Assembly: GCF_001642085.1 (NCBI RefSeq)
Contig: NZ_CP014699.1
Coordinates: 124,001-188,000 of the forward strand
DNA length: 64,000 bases
Reading direction: 5' to 3'
From: Streptococcus pantholopis
Lineage (GTDB): Bacteria; Bacillota; Bacilli; Lactobacillales; Streptococcaceae
The notes beneath the pieces were generated by a model, which saw nothing but the letters and a program-made list of their open reading frames with translations, was not told the origin of the DNA and did no database searches. The number at the start of each line of letters is the position of its first letter. Position 1 is the first letter of the stretch. Made by a program: the position numbers and the translations under genes. Below are positions 1-8,472 of the stretch, piece by piece.

Positions 1-1
1 C

Positions 2-193
2 AAAGAAAAACTCCCGCAGGCTGATAATGAGACGATAGCCATTTTAATGGCCATTAATTCGTTGTCGACCCAGCTCAGCCGCGAAATTGAGTTTGAAAAA
101 ACGGAAAAAGAATTAACTGAGCTGCGGACCAAAACGATTGTCGGCATTCAAAAAAGGGCCGGACAGTCTCAAGGCGGCGGAGAAGAACGATGA
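2..193 (+). CDS. zapA: ZapA-like cell division protein (C-terminal part)
   Basis: The window opens inside a reading frame that gives 63 residues up to a TGA at 191-193. The segment IAILMAINSLSTQLSREIE followed by a charged helix matches the C-terminal coiled coil of ZapA, the small FtsZ-ring stabiliser. It overlaps the cvpA start by four bases (ATGA), so the two are translationally coupled. The order zapA-cvpA-mutS2 is usual in streptococci. The start lies outside the window. The identification rests on a short C-terminal segment plus context. Confidence 0.7.
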   Translation, partial: KEKLPQADNETIAILMAINSLSTQLSREIEFEKTEKELTELRTKTIVGIQKRAGQSQGGGEER

Positions 194-738
194 TTACCTT
201 TCTGCTTTTGCTTATTTTAGTCTGGCATTTCTATATTGGTTATACACGCGGCCTTCTTTTACAAGGTTTCTATTTTGCTGGCAGTATTGCCGCCTTGGTT
301 ATTGCTGGGCAATTTTATAAAGAATTGGCTCAGGTCATTACGCTTTGGATTCCTTATTCCAATCCCAGCGAAGGGGCTGAGGTCGCTTTCTTTACAGATG
401 TTGATCTTTTTGATTTAAGCTATGTCTACTATGCTGGAATTGCTTTTTTGCTGATTTTTATGGGGGTTTACCTGCTTGTTCGTTTGCTGGGTATTTTTCT
501 CCATTTAGCACCGCTTGATTATTTCGATAATAGGCGTGCAAATTGTATCAGCGGTACGCTGTCAGTTCTTGTTACTCTCCTGTTTTTTAGCCAGATTTTA
601 TCTATTTTAGCGACAGTCCCTTTAGATTTTGTACAAAATGCCCTGTCAGGAAGTTTTTTGGTGCGCTTGCTGGTCAGTCATTTTCCGGCTCTTTCAGCCC
701 TGATAGAAAATCTTTGGACGGTTAATATTCCTAAGTAA
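190..738 (+). CDS. cvpA: CvpA family membrane protein
   Basis: The product is a 182-aa membrane protein with about four hydrophobic helices, starting MITFLLLLILVWHFYIGYTRG. The N-terminal pattern (long helix, then a glycine-containing turn) is typical of CvpA. In E. coli this family is linked to colicin V production and biofilm phenotypes; the biochemical role in streptococci is not settled. It overlaps zapA by ATGA and is followed by a terminator hairpin and then mutS2. The family call is firm from topology and position; the function is inherited only from the family. Confidence 0.8.
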   Translation: MITFLLLLILVWHFYIGYTRGLLLQGFYFAGSIAALVIAGQFYKELAQVITLWIPYSNPSEGAEVAFFTDVDLFDLSYVYYAGIAFLLIFMGVYLLVRLLGIFLHLAPLDYFDNRRANCISGTLSVLVTLLFFSQILSILATVPLDFVQNALSGSFLVRLLVSHFPALSALIENLWTVNIPK

Positions 739-758
739 GGCAGAAGCCTTACTTTTTT
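733..758 (+). terminator. Rho-independent terminator after cvpA
   Basis: AAGTAAGG at 733-740 pairs with CCTTACTT at 747-754 and is followed by a T run. The hairpin overlaps the cvpA stop codon. A TATAAT-like box at 772-777 lies directly in front of mutS2. Confidence 0.75.
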
Positions 759-783
759 TAACTTTTTAGGTATAATAAAAGGT

Positions 784-3120
784 ATGAACAACAAGATTTT
801 AGAGCAAATGGAGTTTGTTAAAGTCAAGAATCTATTTGCAGTCTATTTGCAGACGGAACAGGGGGAGCAGGAACTGGCTGCCCTGACACCGATGACCGAA
901 GAGAAAAAAATCAAGCGCGCCTTTGCGGAAATTTTGGACATGGAGGCTGTTTTCACAGAAGCGCATTCTTTTGGGGTCGGTCAGATTCAGGATATTTCGG
1001 TCAGTATTCAGCGGCTGCAGGCAGACGCTGATTTAGATCTTACAGAGCTGCTGGGAATTAAACATGTTTTATTAACTGCAGCCGATCTAAAGCGCTTTTA
1101 CGCTGACTTGGAAAATGTCAGTTTAACGGAACTGCAGCGCTTATTTGAAGATCTGACTGTCTTTCCGCAGCTGCAGGGCAGTCTGCAGGCGGTTAATGAT
1201 GCCGGTTTTATCGAGGATTTTGCTAGTCCGGACTTGACTAAAATCCGCCGTCAGCTTCGCCAGCGTGAGGCTGAGCTGCGTCAGCTCCTGCAGGATTTGT
1301 TAAAAAAACAGGCCGAGTTTTTATCTGAAAAACTGATTGCCAGCCGTAACGGACGCAGCGTTCTGCCGGTCAAAAACACTCACCGGCACCGGATTCCAGG
1401 TGTTGTACATGATATTTCAGCATCAGGTGCTACTGTTTACATTGAACCGCGGGGGGCTGTCAATTTACATGAAGAAATCAGCCGCCTGCAGGCAGATGAG
1501 CGCTATGAAATTCAGAGAATTCTGCATGATTTATCTCAGCTTTTGCGGCCACACACAGCTTCTCTGCTTCAAAATGCCTGGATAATTGGGCATATTGACC
1601 TTGTCCGGTCAAAATATTTTTTCCTGCGTGACTATAAAGGGACAGTGCCGTCTGTATCGAAAGATAAGACAATCCATCTCCTTGCAGCTCGCCATCCTTT
1701 GCTGACTGACCCAGTGCCTAATGACTTGCAGTTTGCTGATGACTTAAAGGCGATTTTAATCACTGGGCCGAATACGGGCGGTAAAACGATTATGCTGAAA
1801 ACGCTCGGTCTGGCTCAGCTTATGGCCCAGGCCGGTCTGCCTATTCTGGCGGCTGCTGGTTCAAAAATTGCTGTTTTCCGCCAGGTTTTTGCCGATATCG
1901 GTGATGAGCAGTCTATCGAACAAAGTCTCTCAACCTTTTCCAGTCATATGACACAAATTGTTGCTGTCTTAAATAAAGCCGACCAAGACAGTCTCGTTCT
2001 TTTTGATGAGCTTGGAGCAGGTACTGATCCCAAAGAAGGAGCAGGCTTGGCCATGGGGGTTTTGGAATATTTGCGTTCACTTAATATTAAGACTATGGTA
2101 ACGACGCACTATCCCGAACTCAAGGCTTATGGTATTATGACAGACTTTGTAGCCAACGCCAGCATGGAGTTTGATCAGGACAGCCTCCGCCCTACCTATC
2201 GCTTTCTCCAAGGCGTTCCCGGACGATCTAATGCTTTTGAAATTGCCCGCCGTCTGGGCCTGTCCGATACCATCATTAAAAAAGCCGAAGAACTGACGGA
2301 GATGGACAGTGATGCCAACTCCATTATTGAAGAGCTGGAAAAACAAACGCTGGAGAGCCGCCGGCGCTTGGAACACATTGCAGAAATTGAAGAGGAAAAC
2401 AAGAAGTTCAACCGGGCTGTCAAAAAACTCTATAATGAGTTCTCCCATGCGCGCGACCAAGAGCTTCTGAAAGCAAGCAAACAGGCGCAGGAAATTGTCG
2501 ACCGCGCCTTATCTGAGAGCGATGAAATCCTTAAAAATCTTCGGGAACAATCGGCTTTAAAACCTCATGAAATTATTGCTGCGAAAGGCCGGCTGAAGGA
2601 ACTGGCACCGGCAGAAGAGCTGTCCAAAAATAAAGTGCTGAAAAAGGTCAAACACAGCAAAGCACCGCATGCTGGTGATGATATTGTCATTACGGCTTAC
2701 GGCCAGCGAGGAACGCTGACTAAACAGTTAAAAGACGGGAAATGGGAGGCGCAGGTTGGCCTGATTAAGATGACGGTTGGGGAGGATGAGTTTACCTTAG
2801 CTAAAAATCAAACCGGCAAGCAGTCTTCTAAAAAGAAGGAACTTAAGGTTGTTAAAAAAACCAATAGGAGCAGCAGTCCCCATGCTCGTTTGGACTTACG
2901 CGGCAAACGCTATGAAGAAGCGATGCAGGAATTAGATGCCTTTATTGACCAAGCGCTTCTTAACAATATGACGCAAGTGGATATTATCCACGGTATCGGA
3001 ACAGGAGTTATCCGCCAAGGGGTGACTCAGTACCTGCGCCGCAATAAGCATGTCAAAAAATTTGCTTATGCTCCGCAAAATGCCGGAGGCAGTGGCTGCA
3101 CCATAGCCCATTTAGGCTGA
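784..3120 (+). CDS. mutS2: Endonuclease MutS2
   Basis: This 778-aa protein has the full MutS2 layout. There is an N-terminal core and clamp, then a MutS-type ATPase with Walker A GPNTGGKT at about residues 329-336, Walker B in [12 protein letters not shown] at about 404-415 and the switch [11 protein letters not shown] long coiled coil follows (about 510-620), and a C-terminal Smr endonuclease domain carries [11 protein letters not shown] and HGIGTG (about 700-778). MutS2 does not do mismatch repair; it acts on branched recombination intermediates and on collided ribosomes. Length and motifs are complete. The ATG at 784 follows a TATAAT-like box closely, so the leader is short. Confidence 0.95.
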   Translation: MNNKILEQMEFVKVKNLFAVYLQTEQGEQELAALTPMTEEKKIKRAFAEILDMEAVFTEAHSFGVGQIQDISVSIQRLQADADLDLTELLGIKHVLLTAADLKRFYADLENVSLTELQRLFEDLTVFPQLQGSLQAVNDAGFIEDFASPDLTKIRRQLRQREAELRQLLQDLLKKQAEFLSEKLIASRNGRSVLPVKNTHRHRIPGVVHDISASGATVYIEPRGAVNLHEEISRLQADERYEIQRILHDLSQLLRPHTASLLQNAWIIGHIDLVRSKYFFLRDYKGTVPSVSKDKTIHLLAARHPLLTDPVPNDLQFADDLKAILITGPNTGGKTIMLKTLGLAQLMAQAGLPILAAAGSKIAVFRQVFADIGDEQSIEQSLSTFSSHMTQIVAVLNKADQDSLVLFDELGAGTDPKEGAGLAMGVLEYLRSLNIKTMVTTHYPELKAYGIMTDFVANASMEFDQDSLRPTYRFLQGVPGRSNAFEIARRLGLSDTIIKKAEELTEMDSDANSIIEELEKQTLESRRRLEHIAEIEEENKKFNRAVKKLYNEFSHARDQELLKASKQAQEIVDRALSESDEILKNLREQSALKPHEIIAAKGRLKELAPAEELSKNKVLKKVKHSKAPHAGDDIVITAYGQRGTLTKQLKDGKWEAQVGLIKMTVGEDEFTLAKNQTGKQSSKKKELKVVKKTNRSSSPHARLDLRGKRYEEAMQELDAFIDQALLNNMTQVDIIHGIGTGVIRQGVTQYLRRNKHVKKFAYAPQNAGGSGCTIAHLG

Positions 3121-3356
3121 CAGCTAAGCACTAAAAATCAATCGGTACTGTTTTTCAGACTGAGCCTCAGTGCTGTAGAAAAGGTATTTGGGAAGAAAGC
3201 TGCGGACATTCCGGTGTTTTCATGCTTTTCCTAAGATGGTTTGGTGCAAAGCCCGGTATCTGAAATGCGAGCTATCAGGTTGGATACCTAAATTCAGCGC
3301 TTTGATCGCCCTTTAGACTTTCGGTTTCAGATCACGGTTCAGCCGATCTCAAAATC

Positions 3357-3887
3357 ATGATTGCATTTAGTATGACAGTATTTAAGAAAACAGAAAAAAA
3401 TTATGCGGCTTTTTACAATAGCCTCACAGCTAGAATTCGCCAGCAGCCGCAGAAAATCCGCCTTCTGAATCAGATCAATACGTTTCTAACTAGGCTGATT
3501 TATCTGACCTATCCCCTGCTTTTATTAGCTGTATTATGGCAGAAAGACTATCCTTTTCTTCCTTTTGTACTGATTCCTGCCCTCAGCTTTGCCGGTGTAT
3601 CGCTGCTGAGACGCATTATCAATCTGCCGCGGCCTTATGAAGCATGGGCAATTGACCCCTTAATCAGCAAGGACACCAAGGGCCAGTCTATGCCCAGCCG
3701 ACATGTTTTTTCAGCTGCTATTATCAGTATGTCCGTCCTGAGGCTTCATACTTGGCTTGGTTTGCTTTATCTTATTTTATCCCTTTTGCTGGCTTGCTGC
3801 CGCGTTCTGGGAGGCGTTCATTATCCTAAGGATGTTATCGTGGGCTATGCTTTAGGTCTGCTTTACGGTCTGCTTTTATTTCTATAA
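3357..3887 (+). CDS. PAP2 superfamily phosphatase, membrane-bound
   Basis: This 176-aa membrane protein carries the three PAP2 signature blocks: the RRIINLPRP segment, PSRH in MPSRHVFSAA, and the last block with catalytic His in CCRVLGGVHYPKDVIVG. Hydrophobic helices surround these motifs, so the active site faces the extracytoplasmic side, as in undecaprenyl-diphosphate or phosphatidate phosphatases. The exact lipid substrate cannot be read from the sequence. No SD stands before the ATG at 3357, and a second in-frame ATG at 3372 is also possible. The gene converges on the dehydrogenase gene, with a two-way terminator between them. Confidence 0.85.
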   Translation: MIAFSMTVFKKTEKNYAAFYNSLTARIRQQPQKIRLLNQINTFLTRLIYLTYPLLLLAVLWQKDYPFLPFVLIPALSFAGVSLLRRIINLPRPYEAWAIDPLISKDTKGQSMPSRHVFSAAIISMSVLRLHTWLGLLYLILSLLLACCRVLGGVHYPKDVIVGYALGLLYGLLLFL

Positions 3888-4013
3888 AAAGCTATCTTTA
3901 GCATTATAGCTTGACTATTCAGACATTGCCTCAAGCAAAGTATCTGTATTGAGACTATGCTCTTTGACTGCTTTTTAGACAAATATCCGAAAAGCTGAAA
4001 CAGCAGCTAAAAA

Positions 4014-4055
4014 GAAGAAAGACAGACCTCTGTGAATAGAGACCTGTCTTTTTCT
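4014..4055. terminator. Bidirectional terminator
   Basis: AAAGACAG (4018-4025) pairs with CTGTCTTT (4044-4051), with an inner CTCT/AGAG stem. A-rich and T-rich flanks let it work for the PAP2 gene on the plus strand and the dehydrogenase gene on the minus strand. Confidence 0.7.
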
Positions 4056-4067
4056 TAATTGGATAGT

Positions 4068-5096
4068 TTACAGATAAGTGTGCAGAGGAAAGCTTGGGTA
4101 AGACAGAAGCGGTAATTTTTCAGCGGTTATAAAGCCTGCCGGATCACTAATAACACTTGGGATACGGTTGACAATGGTAGCGCAGGTTAAGGCAACCGTA
4201 TCAGGTTTAGAAACTGAAAATTCCAAATCAGGCTGACCGGAAATAAACCAATCGCACATATCGCCGTCTTCTTTACGGTAGACTTTGCCGATGCATTCCA
4301 CCTCCAGCTCGATTCCCTGCTGTGTTTTAATTTCTGTAACCGCAGACATTCCGATAGCCTGTCCGGCTGGAATTGTCCGTCCCAGTGTCTGAGAATAGAC
4401 ATCCTCATCCAGAATAAAAGGGACATTTTTTTGCTGGATCCTGCTGATTGTCCAGCCCATTTTTGCACAAATCGCTTCAGCAGCATTCCACATATAAGAA
4501 GGCAAACTTTCAGCGGCAGCGATTTCCTGATTGAAGCGATCCAAATCATAGCCGGCACCGTGGGCTTCTGCTAAAGCTGGGCCGTAATCTTCTACATTGT
4601 AGCTGACTTTCCCGCTGACTTTTTTTATCTTATTCATACCGGCCATAGCTAAGCAGGGCATGTTAATCCAGTAAATGTCCTGCATACCGGATCCGGTGAT
4701 TGTGACATGATTGGCTTTAGCCAGCTTATCCAACCGGTTGGTTTCCAAAGGAGAGGTTGTCCAAGGGTAGATAGCCTCCTCACATGTGGAAATAACATTG
4801 ACACCATGTCTTAAAGCTGTTTCGTAGAAATCGAACATTTCAGGCATATAGGAAAAGACAGTTATAATGGCAATATCAGCGTCGCACTGCTCAAAAACAG
4901 CTTCGGCATCATCAGAAATAATAACACCTGTCTGACAGCCTAAGTCAGCAAATTCTCCTAAATCTTGACCGACAAGCTGAGGGTTTGTATCAATAGCACC
5001 GACAATTTCCACATCGTGGTCTTTTAAGTAGCGGCAGATAAGTCTGGCCATTTTACCGCAGCCAAACTGGACGGCACGGATTTTTGTGTTTCTCAT
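4068..5096 (-). CDS. NAD(P)-binding dehydrogenase, dihydrodipicolinate reductase-like
   Basis: The 342-aa product starts with a Rossmann fold (VQFGCGKMARLICRYL) and AIDTNPQLVGQDLG, the arrangement of the DapB-like N-terminal domain also found in 2,4-diaminopentanoate dehydrogenases. The C-terminal two thirds do not match DapB itself, so lysine biosynthesis is unlikely. An amino-acid or amine dehydrogenase role is an inference. It is divergent from the MerR-type regulator at 5335. Its promoter has the 19-bp spacer that MerR proteins act on, so it is the probable target of that regulator. An SD (AGGAGGAACTT) precedes the ATG at 5096. Confidence 0.7.
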   Translation of the reverse strand: MRNTKIRAVQFGCGKMARLICRYLKDHDVEIVGAIDTNPQLVGQDLGEFADLGCQTGVIISDDAEAVFEQCDADIAIITVFSYMPEMFDFYETALRHGVNVISTCEEAIYPWTTSPLETNRLDKLAKANHVTITGSGMQDIYWINMPCLAMAGMNKIKKVSGKVSYNVEDYGPALAEAHGAGYDLDRFNQEIAAAESLPSYMWNAAEAICAKMGWTISRIQQKNVPFILDEDVYSQTLGRTIPAGQAIGMSAVTEIKTQQGIELEVECIGKVYRKEDGDMCDWFISGQPDLEFSVSKPDTVALTCATIVNRIPSVISDPAGFITAEKLPLLSYPSFPLHTYL

Positions 5097-5219
5097 GAGA
5101 AGTTCCTCCTTTTATTTAAGTGATAAATATGGTACAAGATGAGATGATATACTGCAAAAGGTCAGTGATTAATAGCAGAGCTGCTATGTCTGCAAGGATT
5201 AAAAAGATTTTCTGCCTAT

Positions 5220-5250
5220 ATTATAATGTCTATAGTAACTAGAGGGTCAA
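5220..5250 (-). promoter_or_regulatory. MerR-type promoter with 19-bp spacer
   Basis: On the minus strand, TTGACC (5250-5245) and TATAAT (5225-5220) are separated by exactly 19 bases. The spacer contains the imperfect dyad CTCTAGTTACTATAG, like operators of BmrR/Mta-type MerR regulators. Over-long spacers are the hallmark of MerR-activated promoters. It reads into the dehydrogenase gene. Confidence 0.75.
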
Positions 5251-5334
5251 GAATAAACCATAGAGTGAAATTTCTGCCCCTTGAAAATTCTTCTTTCCTG
5301 CTTAAGGCAAAAGTATAAAAAGAAAGGGGAGGCA

Positions 5335-6174
5335 ATGAAAAAACTTTTACGGATTGGAAAATTTTCAGAGATGAATCATATTTCCATTCAGACAATACGT
5401 TTTTATGACCGCATTGATTTATTAAAACCTTTCTATGTTGACCCTGTGACCAACTACCGCTATTACCATATTAACCAGTCGTCTATAGTAGATGCTATCC
5501 AGCATCTACGGCAGTTAAATTTCTCCTTAAAAGAAATTAAGCTGATTCTTTCACAGGACGACCCTTCGCTTCTTAATAAGCTTGTTGAAAAACACAGACA
5601 GGATTTAAAAGAAAAAGAACTTATGCTGAACAGGCAGCAGCAGGACTTGAAAGATTTTCAGGCTTCTTTGCAAGCCTATCAAGAGCATGCTTCCTGTCAG
5701 AAATTAGAGATTATTCCGCTCCCCAAGCGGCGAATCCTGTCTTATACTGTAAAAGATAACATTTACCAAATGACCGCAGAAGAGTATGAACTTCAGCTAA
5801 GAGGGCTGAAACACAAAATTCAGTCTTACAGGCCTGCTTTCCAAAATTTTGGCTGTATCGGTTCGATTATGCCTCAGCAATCTTTCTTATTAGGAAACTG
5901 GTACTCTAAAGAAATGATTGTTTTTACACAGTCTGAGCTGGGTTTCCCTTTTACAAAAGTCAGCAATCTTCCTCCATCGCTTTATGCTGTGAGCTACTGC
6001 GATTCTTTTCAGGAAGAACTGGCTGCTTTGCCTCTTTTTTTAAAAGCTGTTCAAGAAGCAGACTGCCGTATTTGCGGTGACTATGTCTGTCAGGTCATCT
6101 ATGAGCACCCTAAACTGACAGAGGCAGAAAGAAAAATGTTTATCCGCATGCAAGTCCCGGTTCAGTATAAGTAA
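5335..6174 (+). CDS. MerR family transcriptional regulator with effector-binding domain
   Basis: The start is placed at the ATG at 5335, which follows AAAGGGGAGG with good spacing; the frame stays open upstream to 5281 but without an SD. The 279-aa protein has an N-terminal MerR winged helix (LLRIGKFSEMNHISIQTIRFYDRIDLL), an RYYHINQ wing and a dimerisation coiled coil of about 50 residues. A C-terminal domain of the GyrI/BmrR ligand-binding type follows. Such proteins untwist 19-bp-spaced promoters when they bind small hydrophobic ligands. The divergent gene at 4068-5096 carries exactly such a promoter. The ligand is unknown. Confidence 0.88.
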   Translation: MKKLLRIGKFSEMNHISIQTIRFYDRIDLLKPFYVDPVTNYRYYHINQSSIVDAIQHLRQLNFSLKEIKLILSQDDPSLLNKLVEKHRQDLKEKELMLNRQQQDLKDFQASLQAYQEHASCQKLEIIPLPKRRILSYTVKDNIYQMTAEEYELQLRGLKHKIQSYRPAFQNFGCIGSIMPQQSFLLGNWYSKEMIVFTQSELGFPFTKVSNLPPSLYAVSYCDSFQEELAALPLFLKAVQEADCRICGDYVCQVIYEHPKLTEAERKMFIRMQVPVQYK

Positions 6175-6227
6175 CACGGATTCAATTTATTCTGTGTGGA
6201 CAGTTTTTCATTTACCGTAGTAAATAT

Positions 6228-6256
6228 TTGGCAAAACACTTTTTTTCCCGTACAAT
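6228..6256 (+). promoter_or_regulatory. trxA promoter
   Basis: TTGGCA (6228-6233) and TACAAT (6251-6256) are separated by 17 bases, and the predicted transcript starts about 25 bases before the trxA ATG. Confidence 0.7.
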
Positions 6257-6289
6257 AGGCTCATAAACTAAAAGAAACGAGGGAAATAC

Positions 6290-6604
6290 ATGACACAGGT
6301 TGTTACAGATAAAACTTTTGCTGCTGAAACAGATCAAGGTCTGGTTTTAGTTGATTTTTGGGCTACTTGGTGCGGCCCCTGCCGGATGCAGGCTCCTATT
6401 TTAGAACAGCTTTCCGAAGAGCTGGACGAAGATGAGCTTAAAATTGTTAAGTTGGATGTAGATGAAAATCCTCAAACAGCACAGCAGTTTGGCATCATGT
6501 CCATCCCTACTCTGCTTTTTAAAAAAGATGGAGAAGTGGTTAAACAAGTGGCAGGTGTTCATACAAAAGATCAGCTTAAAGAAATTGTAGCTGAGCTGAG
6601 TTAA
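6290..6604 (+). CDS. trxA: Thioredoxin
   Basis: This 104-aa protein has the full thioredoxin fold and the redox motif WCGPC (about residues 28-32), followed by the cis-proline region SIPTLLFKKDG. It is the general cytosolic disulfide reductase, reduced by thioredoxin reductase. The gene stands alone between its own promoter and a strong terminator. The length is standard. Confidence 0.97.
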   Translation: MTQVVTDKTFAAETDQGLVLVDFWATWCGPCRMQAPILEQLSEELDEDELKIVKLDVDENPQTAQQFGIMSIPTLLFKKDGEVVKQVAGVHTKDQLKEIVAELS

Positions 6605-6621
6605 TCAGCCGATTGTTAAGT

Positions 6622-6663
6622 AAATAAAACCAGCGTCTATAGCATTAGACGCTGGTTTTATTT
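6622..6663. terminator. Terminator after trxA
   Basis: A perfect 18-bp stem (6622-6639 with 6646-6663) containing CCAGCGTCTA/TAGACGCTGG has A and T runs on either side, so it can act in both directions. Confidence 0.85.
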
Positions 6664-6780
6664 GTTTAAAAATAGAAATAGGGCTAATGAATAAAATCCT
6701 AAATCCGTCAAAGGTCTTTGCTTGAAATGAGCCTACTGCCTGCAATAGACTCCAAGGACATAGTTTAAGTGGGCAAAAAC

Positions 6781-7935
6781 CTAATCGTTGTCGTGTTTCA
6801 GGTATTCGTCCAGAATTTTCTGCTGCGGTGCTGCAAAAGGATAATTGACAAAATCGGCCGCAGAAACCCAGCGGACGGTTTCACTCTCCTGTATATCAGC
6901 CGCTGCCAGCAGACCTTCTGTCAGCTCAATCTGCCATTTCCGATGGCTAAAGACATGTTTAAGCTGGCTGAAGTGTCTGTCAGACCAGCTGGGACTGATC
7001 TGATACTGCTCTTCAAACACCTTTTTTTGAAACAGAGTTTCCCGCAGACTGTCAGCACTATCGTCAAATAAAGTTAATGGCTGTACGATAAAGCTTGTTT
7101 CCATCAGCGGGAAGGACCAAAAACCTTCCAGCAGGCGGCTGTTCTTATTTTTTTCCAGTAAATAATCGCCTGTTTCATTTCGGATAATAAAAGCTTGAAT
7201 TTGTACCGGCTGCGGTTTTTTCTTAGGACGCTTGATGGGGTATTTGTCCATTGTTCCATTTAAATATGCAGCACTGAAAAAGCGGACAGGGCTCTCCTCT
7301 GGTCTGGGATTTTTGGCCGATTCAATATCGCTCCCTAGATCCATCAAGGCCTGGTTAAAGTCTCCCGGCCGGTTAGGATCAATTAGGATTTCCATTAAAG
7401 CCTGAAAAATTTTACGGTTTTTAGGCTGACCAATATCATAATCAATTTCAAATAAACGCGACAGCACACGCATAACATTTCCATCAACAGCGGGTTCCGG
7501 CAAATCAAAAGCGATGCTGGCTATAGCACCGGCAGTGTAAGGGCCGATGCCTTTGAGCTGGGCTATTTGTTCATAGTTTGCTGGGAAATGTCCCTGGTAT
7601 TCCTCAACGATCTGTCTGGCAGCCTTTTGCATATTGCGGACTCTGGAGTAATAGCCCAACCCCTCCCAAGCCTTGAGCAGCTTTTCTTCATCGGCGGCTG
7701 CCAGGTCGGTGACAGTCGGGAAACAGTCAAGAAATCTCTCATAATAAGGAATAACGGTCTGAACTTGGGTTTGCTGCAGCATAATTTCTGAAATCCAGAT
7801 TTTATAAGGATTTTTAGTCCGGCGCCAAGGGAGATCCCGCTTCTCTCGGTCGTACCAATTGAGGAGTGTTCGCCGGAAAGAGGCAATCTTGCTTTCATCC
7901 CACATGACAATCCCATAGGCTTTTAAATCTATCAT
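6781..7935 (-). CDS. mutY: Adenine DNA glycosylase MutY, without Fe-S cluster ligands
   Basis: This 384-aa protein removes adenine opposite 8-oxoguanine. It shows WISEIMLQQTQVQTV with the catalytic Glu, the helix-hairpin-helix LKGIGPYTAGAIASIAF, and VDGNVMRVLSR with the catalytic Asp. A C-terminal NUDIX-like domain for recognising 8-oxoG follows (about residues 245-370). Where most MutY proteins have four cysteines holding a [4Fe-4S] cluster, this one reads SDIESAKNPRPEESPVRFFS, with none. Cluster-less MutY is known from lactobacilli and streptococci. The start at 7935 follows GGAGG. Confidence 0.93.
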   Translation of the reverse strand: MIDLKAYGIVMWDESKIASFRRTLLNWYDREKRDLPWRRTKNPYKIWISEIMLQQTQVQTVIPYYERFLDCFPTVTDLAAADEEKLLKAWEGLGYYSRVRNMQKAARQIVEEYQGHFPANYEQIAQLKGIGPYTAGAIASIAFDLPEPAVDGNVMRVLSRLFEIDYDIGQPKNRKIFQALMEILIDPNRPGDFNQALMDLGSDIESAKNPRPEESPVRFFSAAYLNGTMDKYPIKRPKKKPQPVQIQAFIIRNETGDYLLEKNKNSRLLEGFWSFPLMETSFIVQPLTLFDDSADSLRETLFQKKVFEEQYQISPSWSDRHFSQLKHVFSHRKWQIELTEGLLAAADIQESETVRWVSAADFVNYPFAAPQQKILDEYLKHDND

Positions 7936-7997
7936 ACCTCCTATTGTAGCAAACTGACTAAAAATTTCAAAATTGTACCATTTTATGAGTTTTATAC

Positions 7998-8026
7998 TTG
8001 ACAGGCGAAAACGCTTACAGTATAAT
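7998..8026 (+). promoter_or_regulatory. Consensus promoter with a cre-like site in the spacer
   Basis: TTGACA (7998-8003) and TATAAT (8021-8026) are both perfect and 17 bases apart. The spacer holds CGAAAACGCTTACA (8006-8019), which fits 13 of 14 positions of the CcpA cre consensus TGWAANCGNTNWCA. A repressor bound there would block RNA polymerase. This is the promoter of the RYKNGD peptide unit and implies strong expression that is shut off when preferred sugars are present. Confidence 0.75.
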
Positions 8027-8137
8027 AAAGGTGAAATTAAATAAGACTCAGTAAAAATGAAAGGAGATGTTTAGGAAGATTTTAGGAGTCTTCAGTAGGT
8101 AGGCAATCGTGATTTGATTATAAGGAAGGTGGCACAT

Positions 8138-8185
8138 ATGTTAGTTTTAAATATAGGCCGCTATAAAAACGGTGATAGTAAATAG
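8138..8185 (+). CDS. 15-residue RYKNGD peptide A
   Basis: The ORF encodes MLVLNIGRYKNGDSK. An SD-like AAGGAAGG stretch lies at 8122-8129. The heptapeptide GRYKNGD is shared with peptide C, and RYKNGD with peptide B. There is no signal peptide, no double-glycine leader and no known domain. It is too short for gene callers. I do not recognise the family. A signalling peptide, the precursor of a modified peptide, or a small regulatory protein are all possible. No modification enzyme or dedicated transporter adjoins it. Confidence 0.6.
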   Translation: MLVLNIGRYKNGDSK

Positions 8186-8245
8186 CAGGCGGTTTTTCCG
8201 CTTCTGAGAAGACTTTGAAAAATATTCGTTTTTGGAGGTCGGTTT

Positions 8246-8284
8246 ATGCATGTAGCTAGGTATAAAAATGGAGATACTGCTTAG
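8246..8284 (+). CDS. 12-residue RYKNGD peptide B
   Basis: The ORF encodes MHVARYKNGDTA after a good SD (GGAGG at 8234-8238, 7 bases before the ATG). RYKNGD is kept although several codons differ from peptides A and C (AGG for CGC, AAT for AAC, GGA for GGT or GGC). The conserved unit is therefore the peptide, not the DNA. The function is unknown. The hydrophobic N-terminal part of A and C (LVLNI, LKLNL) is shortened here. Confidence 0.6.
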   Translation: MHVARYKNGDTA

Positions 8285-8338
8285 ATGGGAACTTAAGAGT
8301 TTCTGTCAGCAGTAAACAGATTAGAAGAGGTACAGACA

Positions 8339-8389
8339 ATGCTTAAACTTAATCTAGGCCGCTATAAAAACGGCGATATTTCTTCTTGA
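8339..8389 (+). CDS. 16-residue RYKNGD peptide C
   Basis: The ORF encodes MLKLNLGRYKNGDISS; AGAAGAGG at 8323-8330 could be its SD. It resembles peptide A over LNxGRYKNGD. It is the last ORF of the unit and is followed after about 55 bases by a terminator. The function is unknown. Synonymous codon differences with B and repeated separate ribosome sites argue that all three are translated. Confidence 0.6.
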   Translation: MLKLNLGRYKNGDISS

Positions 8390-8443
8390 TACTAACAAAA
8401 ATAAAACAAACAAAACTTATAAAAAAATCATACTAAAAACACA

Positions 8444-8472
8444 AGCAGTCTCATATGAGGCTGCTTTTTTTA
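8444..8472 (+). terminator. Terminator of the RYKNGD unit
   Basis: AGCAGTCTCAT pairs with ATGAGGCTGCT (8444-8465, one G-U pair) and is followed by a T run. It closes a transcript of about 440 nt that contains only the three tiny ORFs. Confidence 0.85.

Noticed and set aside
2077-2460. Minus-strand frame of 127 codons in mutS2
   Set aside because: Shadow of the coiled-coil coding region of mutS2; no ribosome site and low-complexity composition.
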